Source: Acidithrix ferrooxidans
GTDB taxonomy: Bacteria; Actinomycetota; Acidimicrobiia; Acidimicrobiales; Acidimicrobiaceae
Assembly (NCBI RefSeq): GCF_000949295.1
Contig: NZ_JXYS01000032.1
Span: 1-32,555, forward strand
Length of the DNA stretch: 32,555 nucleotides
Direction of reading: 5' to 3'
Below the pieces are notes generated by a model that was not told the origin of the DNA, ran no database searches, and was given only the letters and a program-made list of their open reading frames with translations. Positions 8,272-16,775 of the stretch are shown here, in pieces. Within the stretch, counting starts at the first letter, position 1. Every line of letters starts with the position of its first letter. Both the position numbers and the translations under genes were made by a program.

Positions 8272-9373
8272 AGAGGATCATGCCACGAACGTTCTTGCCG
8301 TCACGCATATCCTGATATCCTTGGTTTACTTGATCTAGAGTGTAGGTCGCGGTCACCAATTCATCGAGCTTTACGATGCCGTCCATATAAAGGTCAAGGA
8401 TCTTTGGTATGTCGAATCGGGGATTAGCCGAGCCAAAGAGCGATCCGCGAAGTTGCTTTTGATAGAGCGTCATATCCAAGAGGCTTAGCTTTACATCGAC
8501 TTGTGAGAATGGAGAGATGGATGTGATTACGGCTTTTCCGTTCTTGCCCAGCAGAGCCATTACTGGAGCTACCAAGTGACCCTCGCCGACGCCGGTAGTG
8601 ATTACAGCTGAGTTAGCCATAAGGCCATTGGAGATTTCAGTTATAAGTCCGAAAGCTTCGTCTAGGTTGGCGGCTGAGTGGGTAGCGCCGAAGAACTTTG
8701 CGGAATCTCGTCGTGCTTCGACCGGGTCGATTGCAACGATGAACTTTGCGCCAGCCAATCTAGCCCCTTGGATTGCATTTGTGCCAATGCCTCCAACGCC
8801 TACAACAGCTACGATGTCTCCGGCTCTTACTTCAGCAGAATACAGAGCAGATCCGATTCCGGTAGTTACGCCACAACCCACCAAGGAAGCCTTGTCCAGT
8901 GGTACGTCATTTCGAATCTTGATCGCCGAACTCTCATGGACGACAACATAAGGTGAGAAAGTTCCAAGGCAGCACATGGTCCCAATTCCTTGGCCCCGCG
9001 CTGTAATTCTTTGGCCCCCGGCAACTTCTTGACCTGACATGATCAACGCGCCTAGTTCGCAGAGGTTCTGATGGCCCGTAGAGCAAGCGCTACAGCGACC
9101 GCAAGACGGTATGAATCCTAGAACGACGTGATCGCCTTCTGCCAAAGAGGTAACGCCAGGTCCAACTGCTTCTATGATGCCAGCCCCTTCGTGACCACCA
9201 ACGATTGGCAATACTGCTGGTAAGTCACCGGTAACTAGGTGTTCATCCGAGTGACAGAGGCCGGATGAGGCTAGCTTTACCCTGACTTCTCCATAAAGTG
9301 GATCGGCAAGTTCTACTTCTTCGACGCTCCACTCCTGATTGGTCCCCCATAATACTGCTGCACTTGTCTTCAA
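8264..9373 (-). CDS. Zinc-dependent alcohol dehydrogenase, NDMA-dependent (mycofactocin-linked) type
   Basis: 369 residues of the medium-chain dehydrogenase/reductase family. Cys40 in GLCHSDEH and His61 in GGHEGAG are catalytic zinc ligands, with the third cysteine in LVGCGVTTG. Cys91, Cys94, Cys97 and Cys105 (CGRCSACSTGHQNLC) bind the structural zinc. The nucleotide fold follows at VGVGGIGTNAIQGARLAGA. The opening MKTSAAVLWG and overall pattern fit the actinobacterial group measured with the artificial acceptor NDMA. In that group NAD is held tightly and recycled by mycofactocin instead of exchanging freely. It probably oxidises an alcohol to an aldehyde; the substrate is unknown. The start is TTG at 9373, 4 bases after a run of six Gs; the nearby ATG is out of frame. 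The MftF-like gene overlaps its stop by 8 bases. Confidence 0.88.
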   Translation of the reverse strand: MKTSAAVLWGTNQEWSVEEVELADPLYGEVRVKLASSGLCHSDEHLVTGDLPAVLPIVGGHEGAGIIEAVGPGVTSLAEGDHVVLGFIPSCGRCSACSTGHQNLCELGALIMSGQEVAGGQRITARGQGIGTMCCLGTFSPYVVVHESSAIKIRNDVPLDKASLVGCGVTTGIGSALYSAEVRAGDIVAVVGVGGIGTNAIQGARLAGAKFIVAIDPVEARRDSAKFFGATHSAANLDEAFGLITEISNGLMANSAVITTGVGEGHLVAPVMALLGKNGKAVITSISPFSQVDVKLSLLDMTLYQKQLRGSLFGSANPRFDIPKILDLYMDGIVKLDELVTATYTLDQVNQGYQDMRDGKNVRGMILFD

Positions 9374-10528
9374 CGGTCCCCCCGTTCATTTGAGGGATCA
9401 CAGCGACCCCATACCTGAATTAATAATACGCAATAGATGCATCTTAAGATGGTCAATTTTCTATACGAGTTATTAAATATTTTCACAAGAAGGCTCGATG
9501 GAAAGATCTTGCGCTACCTTGACTTGGCTATTTTGAGATAAATCAGTCACATTCAGACCAAGTAATTTATTCGGGGGGGGTAATTTTTGCCCATTTAGTC
9601 TTATTTGCCTCTTGGAGGTGACGTTGCCACCACGCCTTGAAAGTGATGTGTTGCATCTAGTTGCGACAGTCGAGATTTGTGTATTTGGAATTCGATGATC
9701 CCTCTGGAGTGACCCATTTGGGGGCAATCTGTTTTCCAGATTGAATTGGATGCAATTAGAGCGAGAATTTGTTTTGACTAATTCGATCACAACAGGGGTG
9801 CCTCCGTGGATCTTGAGACAATTGTTATGTCAGCCCGATTGTCATTGCTCGGCGAATTCTTGATGATTCACAATTGTTTGCATTGTTTGGCTTTTTCATG
9901 CTTGCTCTTTTGAATTGACGCTGTTTGGTTCTGTGGTTGCGGGTTACTTTTTTTTGTATGGATTGAAGATCTATCTGCCAGACCTAGCTGACAGATGTCA
10001 ATGTTTGATCCCAAGGCCTAGGCCTCTTGTCGATATGTGGATAAAAGCAAGCTGCCACGCAGTTTGGATAATGGCGTCATGAGATCTGATGGCAGATTCT
10101 GGTTCGCCAGAGGTTTTTAGGAGGTGTTGTCTGATCAACTTGTTGGTTCACAAGGGATTTTCGTTGTTTTTTGGGTGACTTTGGCAATTGGGGTTGCCAT
10201 GGAGGAGGGTGGTCGGGGCGGAATCTGACTCTTTGATCAATTTGATCGATTCTTTGGCAAAGTGCTTTTCGGTTTATATCTTCGAGGCGAAGTCCTTTGG
10301 GCAATAGGTTTCTTGTCATATCTTTGAGAGGACGGATTTGATAAAAGTCCATATCTCAAGGGTGCTTGTCGCAGTTGAACCTATGATCATGGTTGATTCT
10401 GGCACTTTGCTATCGACTAAATGTCGTAGAGGTGATTTTTGTCGAGGTCTTGAAAGTTAGTGTGGTAGCTAAGGAAAAAGTCGCGACCTCTATTACGTGC
10501 TTGACTCAGAGGGATGGAGTAGCCCAAA
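9374..10528. other. Long gap between dehydrogenase and dnaE
   Basis: More than 1.1 kb without a convincing gene. The plus strand is rich in G and T. It contains a run of eight Gs at 9573-9580, an imperfect inverted repeat at 9973-9996 (ATCTGcCAG / CTGaCAGAT around ACCTAG), and a 12-base perfect palindrome AGGCCTAGGCCT at 10014-10025. A minus-strand frame at 9473-9790 has a GGAGG ten bases before its GTG but an unusual Asn/Gln/Ser/Arg-rich product. I did not accept it. Promoters for both flanking genes must lie here, but I cannot place them. Confidence 0.4.
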
Positions 10529-13500
10529 ATGGACTCGTTTGTACACTTGCATAATCATACCGAATATTCAATGCTCGATGGTGCGGCGCGAATCGAAGAT
10601 GCCGTTAAAAAGGCGGTTTTAGATGGCCAACCAGCGATGGCAATTACGGATCACGGCAACATGTTTGGCGTGCTTCCGTTTTACGAGACGGCGCGCAAGA
10701 AAGGGATCAACCCCATAATTGGCATTGAAGCTTATATGGCCGGGGGTTCTAGGTTTGAGCGACCTCCTCGTCGGGGTAAGGTAGACGAATCTAACGAGCG
10801 CGATGCCAAAGAGAAGCTTTATTATCACATTATCTTGTTGGCTGAGAACAACCAGGGATATAAAAACCTTATCAAACTCTCTTCGGCGGCCTTCCTGGAG
10901 GGTTACTACTATAAGCCTCGTCTTGATTACGAACTTTTAGAGAAATACCATGAAGGTGTAATCGCAACAACTGGCTGTTTGGGTGGTCTGGTACTACAAG
11001 CACTAGCGAGAGATGATATCAAAGGTGCCTATGATCACGCCTCGAAGTTAAAGGATATCTTTGGACCGGAGAACCTTTTTGTTGAGCTCCAGGACCATGG
11101 AATCGCACTTCAAAAGAAGACCAACCCACTTTTAATTGAATTGGCCAAGAAGCTAGAGCTTCCACTTTTAGCGACAAATGACGCCCACTATACCCATCGA
11201 GAAGACCACCGTGCCCACGACGCTCTTCTTTGTATTCAAACGGGTCAAGCACTCTCTGACGAGAAGCGCTTTCGTTTTGAAGGTGAGGAGCACTTCATAA
11301 AGACCTCACAGGAGATGCGTGAGCTATTTAGCGAAGTTCCAGAGGCATGTGACAATACATTGCTAATAGCAGAGAGGGCCAATGTTGAGATCGAGTTTGG
11401 AAAGCCCAAACTGCCTGAATTTCCTGTGCCGATTCAATATCAAAAGGAGCGCTACGATGAATCTGCATCGGCCTATCTGCGCGAACTAAGTTATGAGGGG
11501 GCGCGAGGGCGTTATGGACAGGAGCTCTCCGAAACCGTTATTGAGCGTATAGATTACGAACTCGATGTCATCTCAAGGATGGGATTCAGCGCCTATTTCT
11601 TGGTCGTTTGGGACTTGATCCAATTTGCTAAAAGAAGCAAGATACGTGTGGGTCCCGGTCGTGGATCAGCGGCGGGGTGTTGCGTAGCATATTGTTTGGG
11701 TATCGTTGATTTGGATCCAATTCGGTACGGCCTTCTCTTTGAACGCTTTTTGAATCCAGGACGAATTCAAATGCCTGACATTGACATGGACTTCGACGAA
11801 CGATATCGCCAGGATATGATACGTTACGCCTCTGAGAGATATGGCTATGACCACGTGGCCCAGATCGTGACATTTTCTCGAATCAAGGCGCGAGCCGCTG
11901 TTCGGGACGCTGCGCGAGTTCTATCGATGCCATATGCCCTCGGTGACAAGATTGCAAGAGCAATGCCGCCATTGGTTATGGGGCGAGATACACCACTTTG
12001 GGCTTGTTTGACTGAGACCGAGGCTTATAAGGATGGATATCGGATCGCTGCTGAATTACGCGAAATAATCGCGAGTGATCCAGATGCTAAGACGATTGTG
12101 GATGTTGCATCGGGCTTGGAAGGACTTCGACGACAAGATGGAATCCATGCCGCAGCGGTTGTAATTACCCATGAGGCATTGACTGAATATCTACCGATTC
12201 AACGCAAGCCAGATGCTGGATCGAGTTCGGATTCGGCTCCAGTGGTGACTCAATACGAGATGCATGGTGTTGAAAATCTAGGCCTTTTGAAGATGGACTT
12301 TTTGGGCCTTCGAACCTTATCGGTGATTGAGCGCGCCCTTGCATTGATAGCTGAGACAACTGGTGAAGAAGTCGATATCGATAACATCGAGATGGCAGAC
12401 GAAAAGACTTTAGCTATGTTGCGCGATGCGGATTCAATTGGAGTCTTCCAACTTGAAAGTAAGCCGATGCGGGCCCTCATGAAGTCCCTAGCGCCAACGG
12501 CCTTTGACGATATTGCAGCGCTCGTCGCCCTCTATCGTCCAGGTCCGATGGCAGCTAATATGCACAACGACTATGCGGATAGAAAAAATGGTCGCAAGCC
12601 AATCAACTATGAGCATCCGGATCTAGAGGAGATCTTGGGCGACACCTATGGACTGATGATCTATCAGGAGTCTGTCATGAAGGTGGCGCAGAAGTTTGCC
12701 GGCTACACCCTAGCTGAAGCAGATGACTTGAGAAAGGCCTGCGGTAAAAAGGTTCGAGAATTGATTGCTGCGCATCGAGAGAAGTTTGTCAACGGGTGTG
12801 ACGTTGCTGGGTATGGCCGGGCCCTCGGAGATACACTTTTTGACATTATCGAACCCTTTGCAGACTACGCCTTCAACAAGTCTCACTCTTTCGGCTATGG
12901 ATTTGTGGCATATCAAACTGCCTATCTAAAGGCTCATTTTCCATCTCAATACATGTCAGCCATTTTAACGTCGGTCATGGACGATAAAAATAAGACAGGG
13001 ATGCTCCTAGCCGATGCCAAAGAACATGGCATTGCAATCTTGGTACCTGATATAAATGAGTCTCGTTCGGACTTTTGGCCCGTTATCGATGGCGACAATC
13101 TGTCGATTCGCTTTGGTCTATCTGCAATTCGAAACGTTGGGGAAAACGTTGTCGGACTTATTGTTGCAGAGAGGAAGGTAAATGGGCCATACGAGAACCT
13201 AGAGAACTTCTTCGCTAGGGTTGACCCCAGCGTGCTAAACAAGCGATTGATTGAATCTTTGATAAAAGCCGGCGCTTTTGATTCCTTTGGCCACACCAGA
13301 AAGAGCCTCATGGCCGTCTATGAGAATGTGATTGAACGAGCCATCCGAAAGCGTAAGGAAGATTTAGACGGCATAATGAGCCTCTTTGATGCCCCATCTG
13401 ACGATGGCAAGCCTTCACTTGGATTTGATATCGTACTGCCAGATCTTCAAGATACGAAGGGAGATGTCCTCAGCTTTGAAAAAGAGATGCTTGGCATGTT

Positions 13501-14083
13501 CGTTTCTGACCACCCAGTCAGTGGATATGAGAAGTTCATAAAGAGCAAGACTGATAACATCATTGCTGAACTCTCGGATCTAAAGGGCACCCCACGTGAG
13601 AATGAGATGATGGTAATTGGCGGTGTTGTCACCAACCTTTCAAAGAGGTATACAAAACAGGGTGCACTAATGGGCAATTTTTCATTGGAGGATCTGACCG
13701 GCTCTATGGACGTCTTTGTCTTTGCAAGGGTCATGGCTGACTATGGAACGATGCTCGAAGATGACAAGCTTGTTTTGGTAAAGGGACGGATGGATTTCAG
13801 GGAAGATGAAGCCAAATTTATCGCCTCTTCCTTCGAGGAGATAGATCGTTCTAGTGAATTTAATGATTCGCTGACGATTCGCTTGGATGCATCCCAGGTA
13901 ACGTCAGAGTTACTTGGGGCCATTCGCGCGACTCTGGAGCGCCATCCTGGGAATTCCATGGTGCGACTTCAGGCAGGAGGTCTCCTCTATGACCTAAGTG
14001 GAGAGATTAGGGTCAAGGTCGACTCCGGAAGCTTAATTGGCGAGCTCAGGGAGTTTTTAAATTCCGAAAGTATCGTTCTTTAG
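10529..14083 (+). CDS. dnaE: DNA polymerase III alpha subunit (replicative)
   Basis: 1184 residues, the catalytic polymerase of the replisome. The N-terminal PHP domain begins at residue 5 with HLHNHTEYSMLDG and continues with ITDHGNMFG and TNDAHYTHREDHRAHD, so its metal-binding histidines look intact. The palm has Asp417 and Asp419 in PDIDMDF and Asp590 in KMDFLGL, the three catalytic aspartates. GPGRGSAAGC lies just before, and the fingers region includes IMIYQESVMK-like GLMIYQESVMKVAQKFAGY. A helix-hairpin-helix segment (KRLIESLIKAGAFDSFG) and an OB-fold (MVIGGVVTNLSKRYTKQG) complete the C-terminus. Length and intact PHP favour the essential DnaE1 over the shorter mutagenic DnaE2. The ATG at 10529 follows GGATGGAG by nine bases. 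A gene of unknown function follows 182 bases later on the same strand. Confidence 0.96.
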   Translation: MDSFVHLHNHTEYSMLDGAARIEDAVKKAVLDGQPAMAITDHGNMFGVLPFYETARKKGINPIIGIEAYMAGGSRFERPPRRGKVDESNERDAKEKLYYHIILLAENNQGYKNLIKLSSAAFLEGYYYKPRLDYELLEKYHEGVIATTGCLGGLVLQALARDDIKGAYDHASKLKDIFGPENLFVELQDHGIALQKKTNPLLIELAKKLELPLLATNDAHYTHREDHRAHDALLCIQTGQALSDEKRFRFEGEEHFIKTSQEMRELFSEVPEACDNTLLIAERANVEIEFGKPKLPEFPVPIQYQKERYDESASAYLRELSYEGARGRYGQELSETVIERIDYELDVISRMGFSAYFLVVWDLIQFAKRSKIRVGPGRGSAAGCCVAYCLGIVDLDPIRYGLLFERFLNPGRIQMPDIDMDFDERYRQDMIRYASERYGYDHVAQIVTFSRIKARAAVRDAARVLSMPYALGDKIARAMPPLVMGRDTPLWACLTETEAYKDGYRIAAELREIIASDPDAKTIVDVASGLEGLRRQDGIHAAAVVITHEALTEYLPIQRKPDAGSSSDSAPVVTQYEMHGVENLGLLKMDFLGLRTLSVIERALALIAETTGEEVDIDNIEMADEKTLAMLRDADSIGVFQLESKPMRALMKSLAPTAFDDIAALVALYRPGPMAANMHNDYADRKNGRKPINYEHPDLEEILGDTYGLMIYQESVMKVAQKFAGYTLAEADDLRKACGKKVRELIAAHREKFVNGCDVAGYGRALGDTLFDIIEPFADYAFNKSHSFGYGFVAYQTAYLKAHFPSQYMSAILTSVMDDKNKTGMLLADAKEHGIAILVPDINESRSDFWPVIDGDNLSIRFGLSAIRNVGENVVGLIVAERKVNGPYENLENFFARVDPSVLNKRLIESLIKAGAFDSFGHTRKSLMAVYENVIERAIRKRKEDLDGIMSLFDAPSDDGKPSLGFDIVLPDLQDTKGDVLSFEKEMLGMFVSDHPVSGYEKFIKSKTDNIIAELSDLKGTPRENEMMVIGGVVTNLSKRYTKQGALMGNFSLEDLTGSMDVFVFARVMADYGTMLEDDKLVLVKGRMDFREDEAKFIASSFEEIDRSSEFNDSLTIRLDASQVTSELLGAIRATLERHPGNSMVRLQAGGLLYDLSGEIRVKVDSGSLIGELREFLNSESIVL

Positions 14084-14265
14084 ATTAACCCGGCCATAGA
14101 ATGATTACCCAGCTCAAGGGCTCCTTGGGCACATTGGAGAGGTCTAAGACCCTGGCTTTAGCCATTGGATGGACGCCTAACGATGTGACATTTGGCATTT
14201 CGGACTAGGCTTGTAGAAGGGAACGTTTCGATTCCTGGTCTTAATCCAAGGAGACTGTGGGGCTT

Positions 14266-14943
14266 ATGTCTGTCGAGATAACGACTCGTGATTGCTCACT
14301 TTTAAGCGATGGCGAACTTGACGCAATGGCGGAACTTGTGGCATCCAGTGAAGTCAACCTAGATTTTGGTTACCTCTCAAAGGCTCGTGAAGAGTGGGTC
14401 TTAGTTACAGAGGTCAAAGTTGATGGTCGACTTAGGGGTTTTTCATTTTACACTCTTGAGCGAATTGGTGGAACGCCTGCAATTATTATTGGTGCTCTCG
14501 TAGTCGAGAGAGGTCCTCAGGCACGAGAGACGCTCTATCGGGTCAGAGAGGGTCAATTCAAAAAGGCGCTGTTAGCCTTTCCTGATGAAGATGTTTTGAT
14601 GGGATCAAAGCTTCTTGATGTTGGAGCTTTTGAGATCTTCGAAGATCTCGAAGATATAGTTCCAAAACCAGGTCATAAACCGACTGGTGAGGAGCGAGCT
14701 TGGGCTCGACGCCTAGCCCGGCGATATGGAAGTGAAAATAGGGTAGATGATCGCACATTTATCTTTTCTGGAACGGGTGAGATTACTGGTTATTCCGGTT
14801 ATGAGCCAGCGGTTCGATCTTCGGTCTATGCAGATTTTGCAGATTTTTTTACACCACTAGAGTCTCAAAAGAATGACTCGCTGATTGCATTTGGATGGAT
14901 TATGGCTGAAGAATTGGCCAAGTTCGTAGCTACTGACGACTGA
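14266..14943 (+). CDS. Conserved-looking protein of unknown function
   Basis: A 225-residue soluble protein with no signal peptide or membrane segment; I cannot name its family. Residues 1-95 have an alternating strand/helix pattern (VLVTEVKVDGRLRGFSFYTL, then TPAIIIGALVVER) reminiscent of an acetyltransferase-like fold, but no acetyl-CoA loop is evident. The middle (ALLAFPDEDVLMGSKLLD, FEIFEDLEDIVPKPGHKPTG) and EERAWARRLARRYG look strongly constrained, and I recall similar hypothetical proteins in actinobacteria. The C-terminus is acidic and aromatic. An ATG at 14266 is preferred over the GTG at 14257, because AAGGAG ends only 3 bases before the GTG but 12 before the ATG. It follows dnaE on the same strand and may be co-transcribed. 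Two hairpins lie just after its stop. Confidence 0.75.
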   Translation: MSVEITTRDCSLLSDGELDAMAELVASSEVNLDFGYLSKAREEWVLVTEVKVDGRLRGFSFYTLERIGGTPAIIIGALVVERGPQARETLYRVREGQFKKALLAFPDEDVLMGSKLLDVGAFEIFEDLEDIVPKPGHKPTGEERAWARRLARRYGSENRVDDRTFIFSGTGEITGYSGYEPAVRSSVYADFADFFTPLESQKNDSLIAFGWIMAEELAKFVATDD

Positions 14944-15015
14944 TCTTTTACGGGCCAGGTTGCCTAAAAGATGATTTGCTTGCCCCGAAAATGTTTGAGA
15001 AGACGCGTTTCGGGG
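14943..15015 (+). terminator. Two consecutive hairpins after the unknown gene
   Basis: ATCTTTTA at 14943-14950 pairs with TAAAAGAT at 14965-14972. CCCCGAAA at 14983-14990 pairs with TTTCGGGG at 15008-15015 and is followed by TTGGTAGCTTCTCTTT. The second stem is GC-rich with a T-leaning tail, so it is the better terminator candidate for the dnaE-side transcript. Confidence 0.5.
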
Positions 15016-15132
15016 TTGGTAGCTTCTCTTTAGCTGATATTTATCTCATTTCAGCAGATTAATGCCAAGGTAAATTAAATTATGAGTATTATTCTTTTTC
15101 TCTAATAAAAAATTAGAGGCAGGGGATAATTG

Positions 15133-15522
15133 TTATTGGGACTTCATTGTGCTCGTTATTGAGAGCTCCCCTAAGAGCGCCGATAGTTTTTCCTGAACCT
15201 CACTCACCGTCCTTGTTCGCTTGAGCTCCTTGGAGAGGCGCTCATTTGCCTTCTCCAGCGTTTTAGCCTTGGAGTTATTAGATTTGGGCCTTGGTCCCCG
15301 TGGCTTGGCAAGTGATAGATCGACCTTCAAGCCCAAATGCTTGCACCATCTCGACATGTGGGAGCTATGCAACCCTTCCCATCTAAGTAGGGGACTTTTG
15401 CCTTCGGAGTCTAGAGAATCGTACTCTTTGAGTATCCGAGCTTTGTAGCTCGTGGAAATTAATCTTCTGGTGGCCTTTGGGGGAAGCTATATTGCTGAGG
15501 TATCTTCTTTATGGTTGTCCAT
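15133..15522 (-). pseudogene. IS3-type transposase OrfA with an internal amber codon; OrfB absent
   Basis: From ATG 15522 the minus strand reads MDNHKEDTSAI, then TAG (15489-15487), then continues in the same frame. The continuation has a transposase helix-turn-helix (RRLISTSYKARILKEYDSL, LLRWEGLHSSHMSRWCKHLG), a Pro/Arg hinge (KPRGPRPKSNNSKA) and a coiled coil (LEKANERLSKELKRTRTVSE, then VQEKLSALLGEL). This is the usual DNA-binding OrfA of IS3-like elements, about 130 codons in full. OrfB, the DDE integrase that should follow at its 3' end, is missing; after the stop at 15133 only A/T-rich DNA remains. The piece is therefore a dead IS remnant. A TTG at 15372 could restart a shorter product, but that product would lack most of the helix-turn-helix. 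Confidence 0.75.
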
Positions 15523-15732
15523 AGATCCATCCTAGGATCGATCCGACGATGCGTTATCTAATTGCATTGTTGAATCATCAACTTCTCCGCCCTTACCAAA
15601 TACTTTTAAATAACTGTCCAGGGTGAGGTCGACACTGAGGGTCGTCGGCTGATTACTTACCATTCTGGAGGTTGAAATAAGTAGTTAGCTTGTGGTTGCT
15701 CAAATCCTACATCAGGAAGTGTTTCGCTTTAG

Positions 15733-16201
15733 TACGATGGGATAAATCGACCCGCCTGCGACGAGACCCTCGCGCAATACTATGGTGGAGGCGGGAATTA
15801 CCCGAATGCTTTTGAAGCAGATTTCCTTTGGGGAGCCTGTGCATTTTTCAACGTTCCCACACTTGCGGCTCTCGCCCAAGCAATCCAGGAGAACGGTGCC
15901 TACCTAAATAACTGGCTTCGAATAAGCCGAACTGTATTTGACGATTTCGCAAATCAGTTTAAGACTCCAAATAAAGAAATAGGAGTAGGGTTTTCTATTG
16001 GAGATCCGCTTACTGCTGACTCAATCAACGCTGCCGTATCTATGTGGCATATGCCTTCGAAACTACTTATTGGAATCAGCTACCCTTTGTGCTACTCCTG
16101 GCTTAGAGTCGTCCATAATCCTCAGAAAAGCCGAAGATGACTTTCTGATCCAACAACGGGAGGACTATGTGCCAATAAATATCAAAAAACCAGCCATCTA
16201 G
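15733..16201 (+). pseudogene. Startless, frame-broken coding fragment of unknown identity
   Basis: One frame is open from 15733 (just after a TAG) to 16140 with coding-like sequence (LAQYYGGGGNYPNAFEADFL, WGACAFFNVPTLAALAQAIQ, LNNWLRISRTVFDDFANQF). It contains no ATG, GTG or TTG until after residue 90. Near 16020-16110 the protein-like signal seems to move to another frame (RIYVAYAFETTYWNQLP). At 16110-16201 it moves to a third (ILRKAEDDFLIQQREDYVPI), which stops at 16199-16201. This fits a 5'-truncated gene that has gathered frameshifts. I do not recognise the family. It lies between two IS remnants, which fits truncation by transposition. The first 290 bases are the most convincing. Confidence 0.5.
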
Positions 16202-16775
16202 CCATTAAATAAGGGACCTTGGAAATAGGCTTGACGGATCAGGAAAGTCTGGTCCAAAGATTTCGGCGAGATGGTTAAAAGTACTGGTGCTGTGTTCAAA
16301 GATTTATGCGAGATGGTCCAAAGAATAGGAATAGTCAGCCGACTTATCAAGAAATATAGGTGGTAGACAAAATGAATGCTCCACCACTGGTTCTTGGGCG
16401 CGATCGCAGCATCAATTACTTTACTGGCATATGGTTCTGCGTTACTCGAATTAGCGGCCATCTTGGAATCTGAAGAAGCCCTTGTGCTAATCAGTTTGTA
16501 GGGATTCTGACCAATCGATAATTTATGTCGGTTTATGCCCGATCGACGATCACATTTACGAATTGAGTTAACTCTGATAAATCGTTGATGCTACGCCTGA
16601 CCTATCTTGAAGTAGCGATTGGCCCAGAGTACGGTAGCAATATTGCTTGAATAATCAGACAAAAGTGCAGTTGATTGGACTGCTCATTGGACCTGTGGAT
16701 AACCGGGGTCATCTATCATCATGGTTGTTAGGATCTAAATTCATCTCGCCGATCGGTAATTTATCGATAGATAAT
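16202..16775. other. Gap with IS-end-like repeats, no gene
   Basis: No supported gene in about 570 bases. The first part holds the direct repeats at 16252-16317. Frames at 16198-16461 (minus) and 16647-16880 (plus) have no ribosome site and no recognisable product. The end of the gap lies just downstream of the CAP-protein stop; no clear terminator was found for that gene. Confidence 0.4.
16252..16317. repeat. Direct repeat pair resembling transposon ends
   Basis: A 24-base unit at 16252-16275 recurs at 16294-16317 with three differences (core CAAAGATTT..GCGAGATGGT), period 42. A third partial start, GGTCCAAAGA, follows directly. Short, regularly spaced direct repeats are typical of the multiple terminal binding sites of some insertion sequences, such as IS21-like elements. 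No transposase of that kind is adjacent, so this would be an orphan end. The assignment is inferred. Confidence 0.4.

Noticed and set aside
9473-9790. A 105-codon minus-strand frame with GGAGG ten bases upstream of its GTG
   Set aside because: The product is rich in Asn, Gln, Ser and Arg with no domain pattern; spacing is long. Kept only as a remark on the gap.
10077-10352. A 91-codon minus-strand frame before dnaE
   Set aside because: No ribosome site, and its Pro/Gln/Arg-rich product looks like translated G/T-rich non-coding DNA.
15100-15118. Short hairpin CTCTAAT/ATTAGAG
   Set aside because: Seven A/T-rich pairs with the T-run on the wrong side for a terminator; probably chance in A/T-rich DNA.
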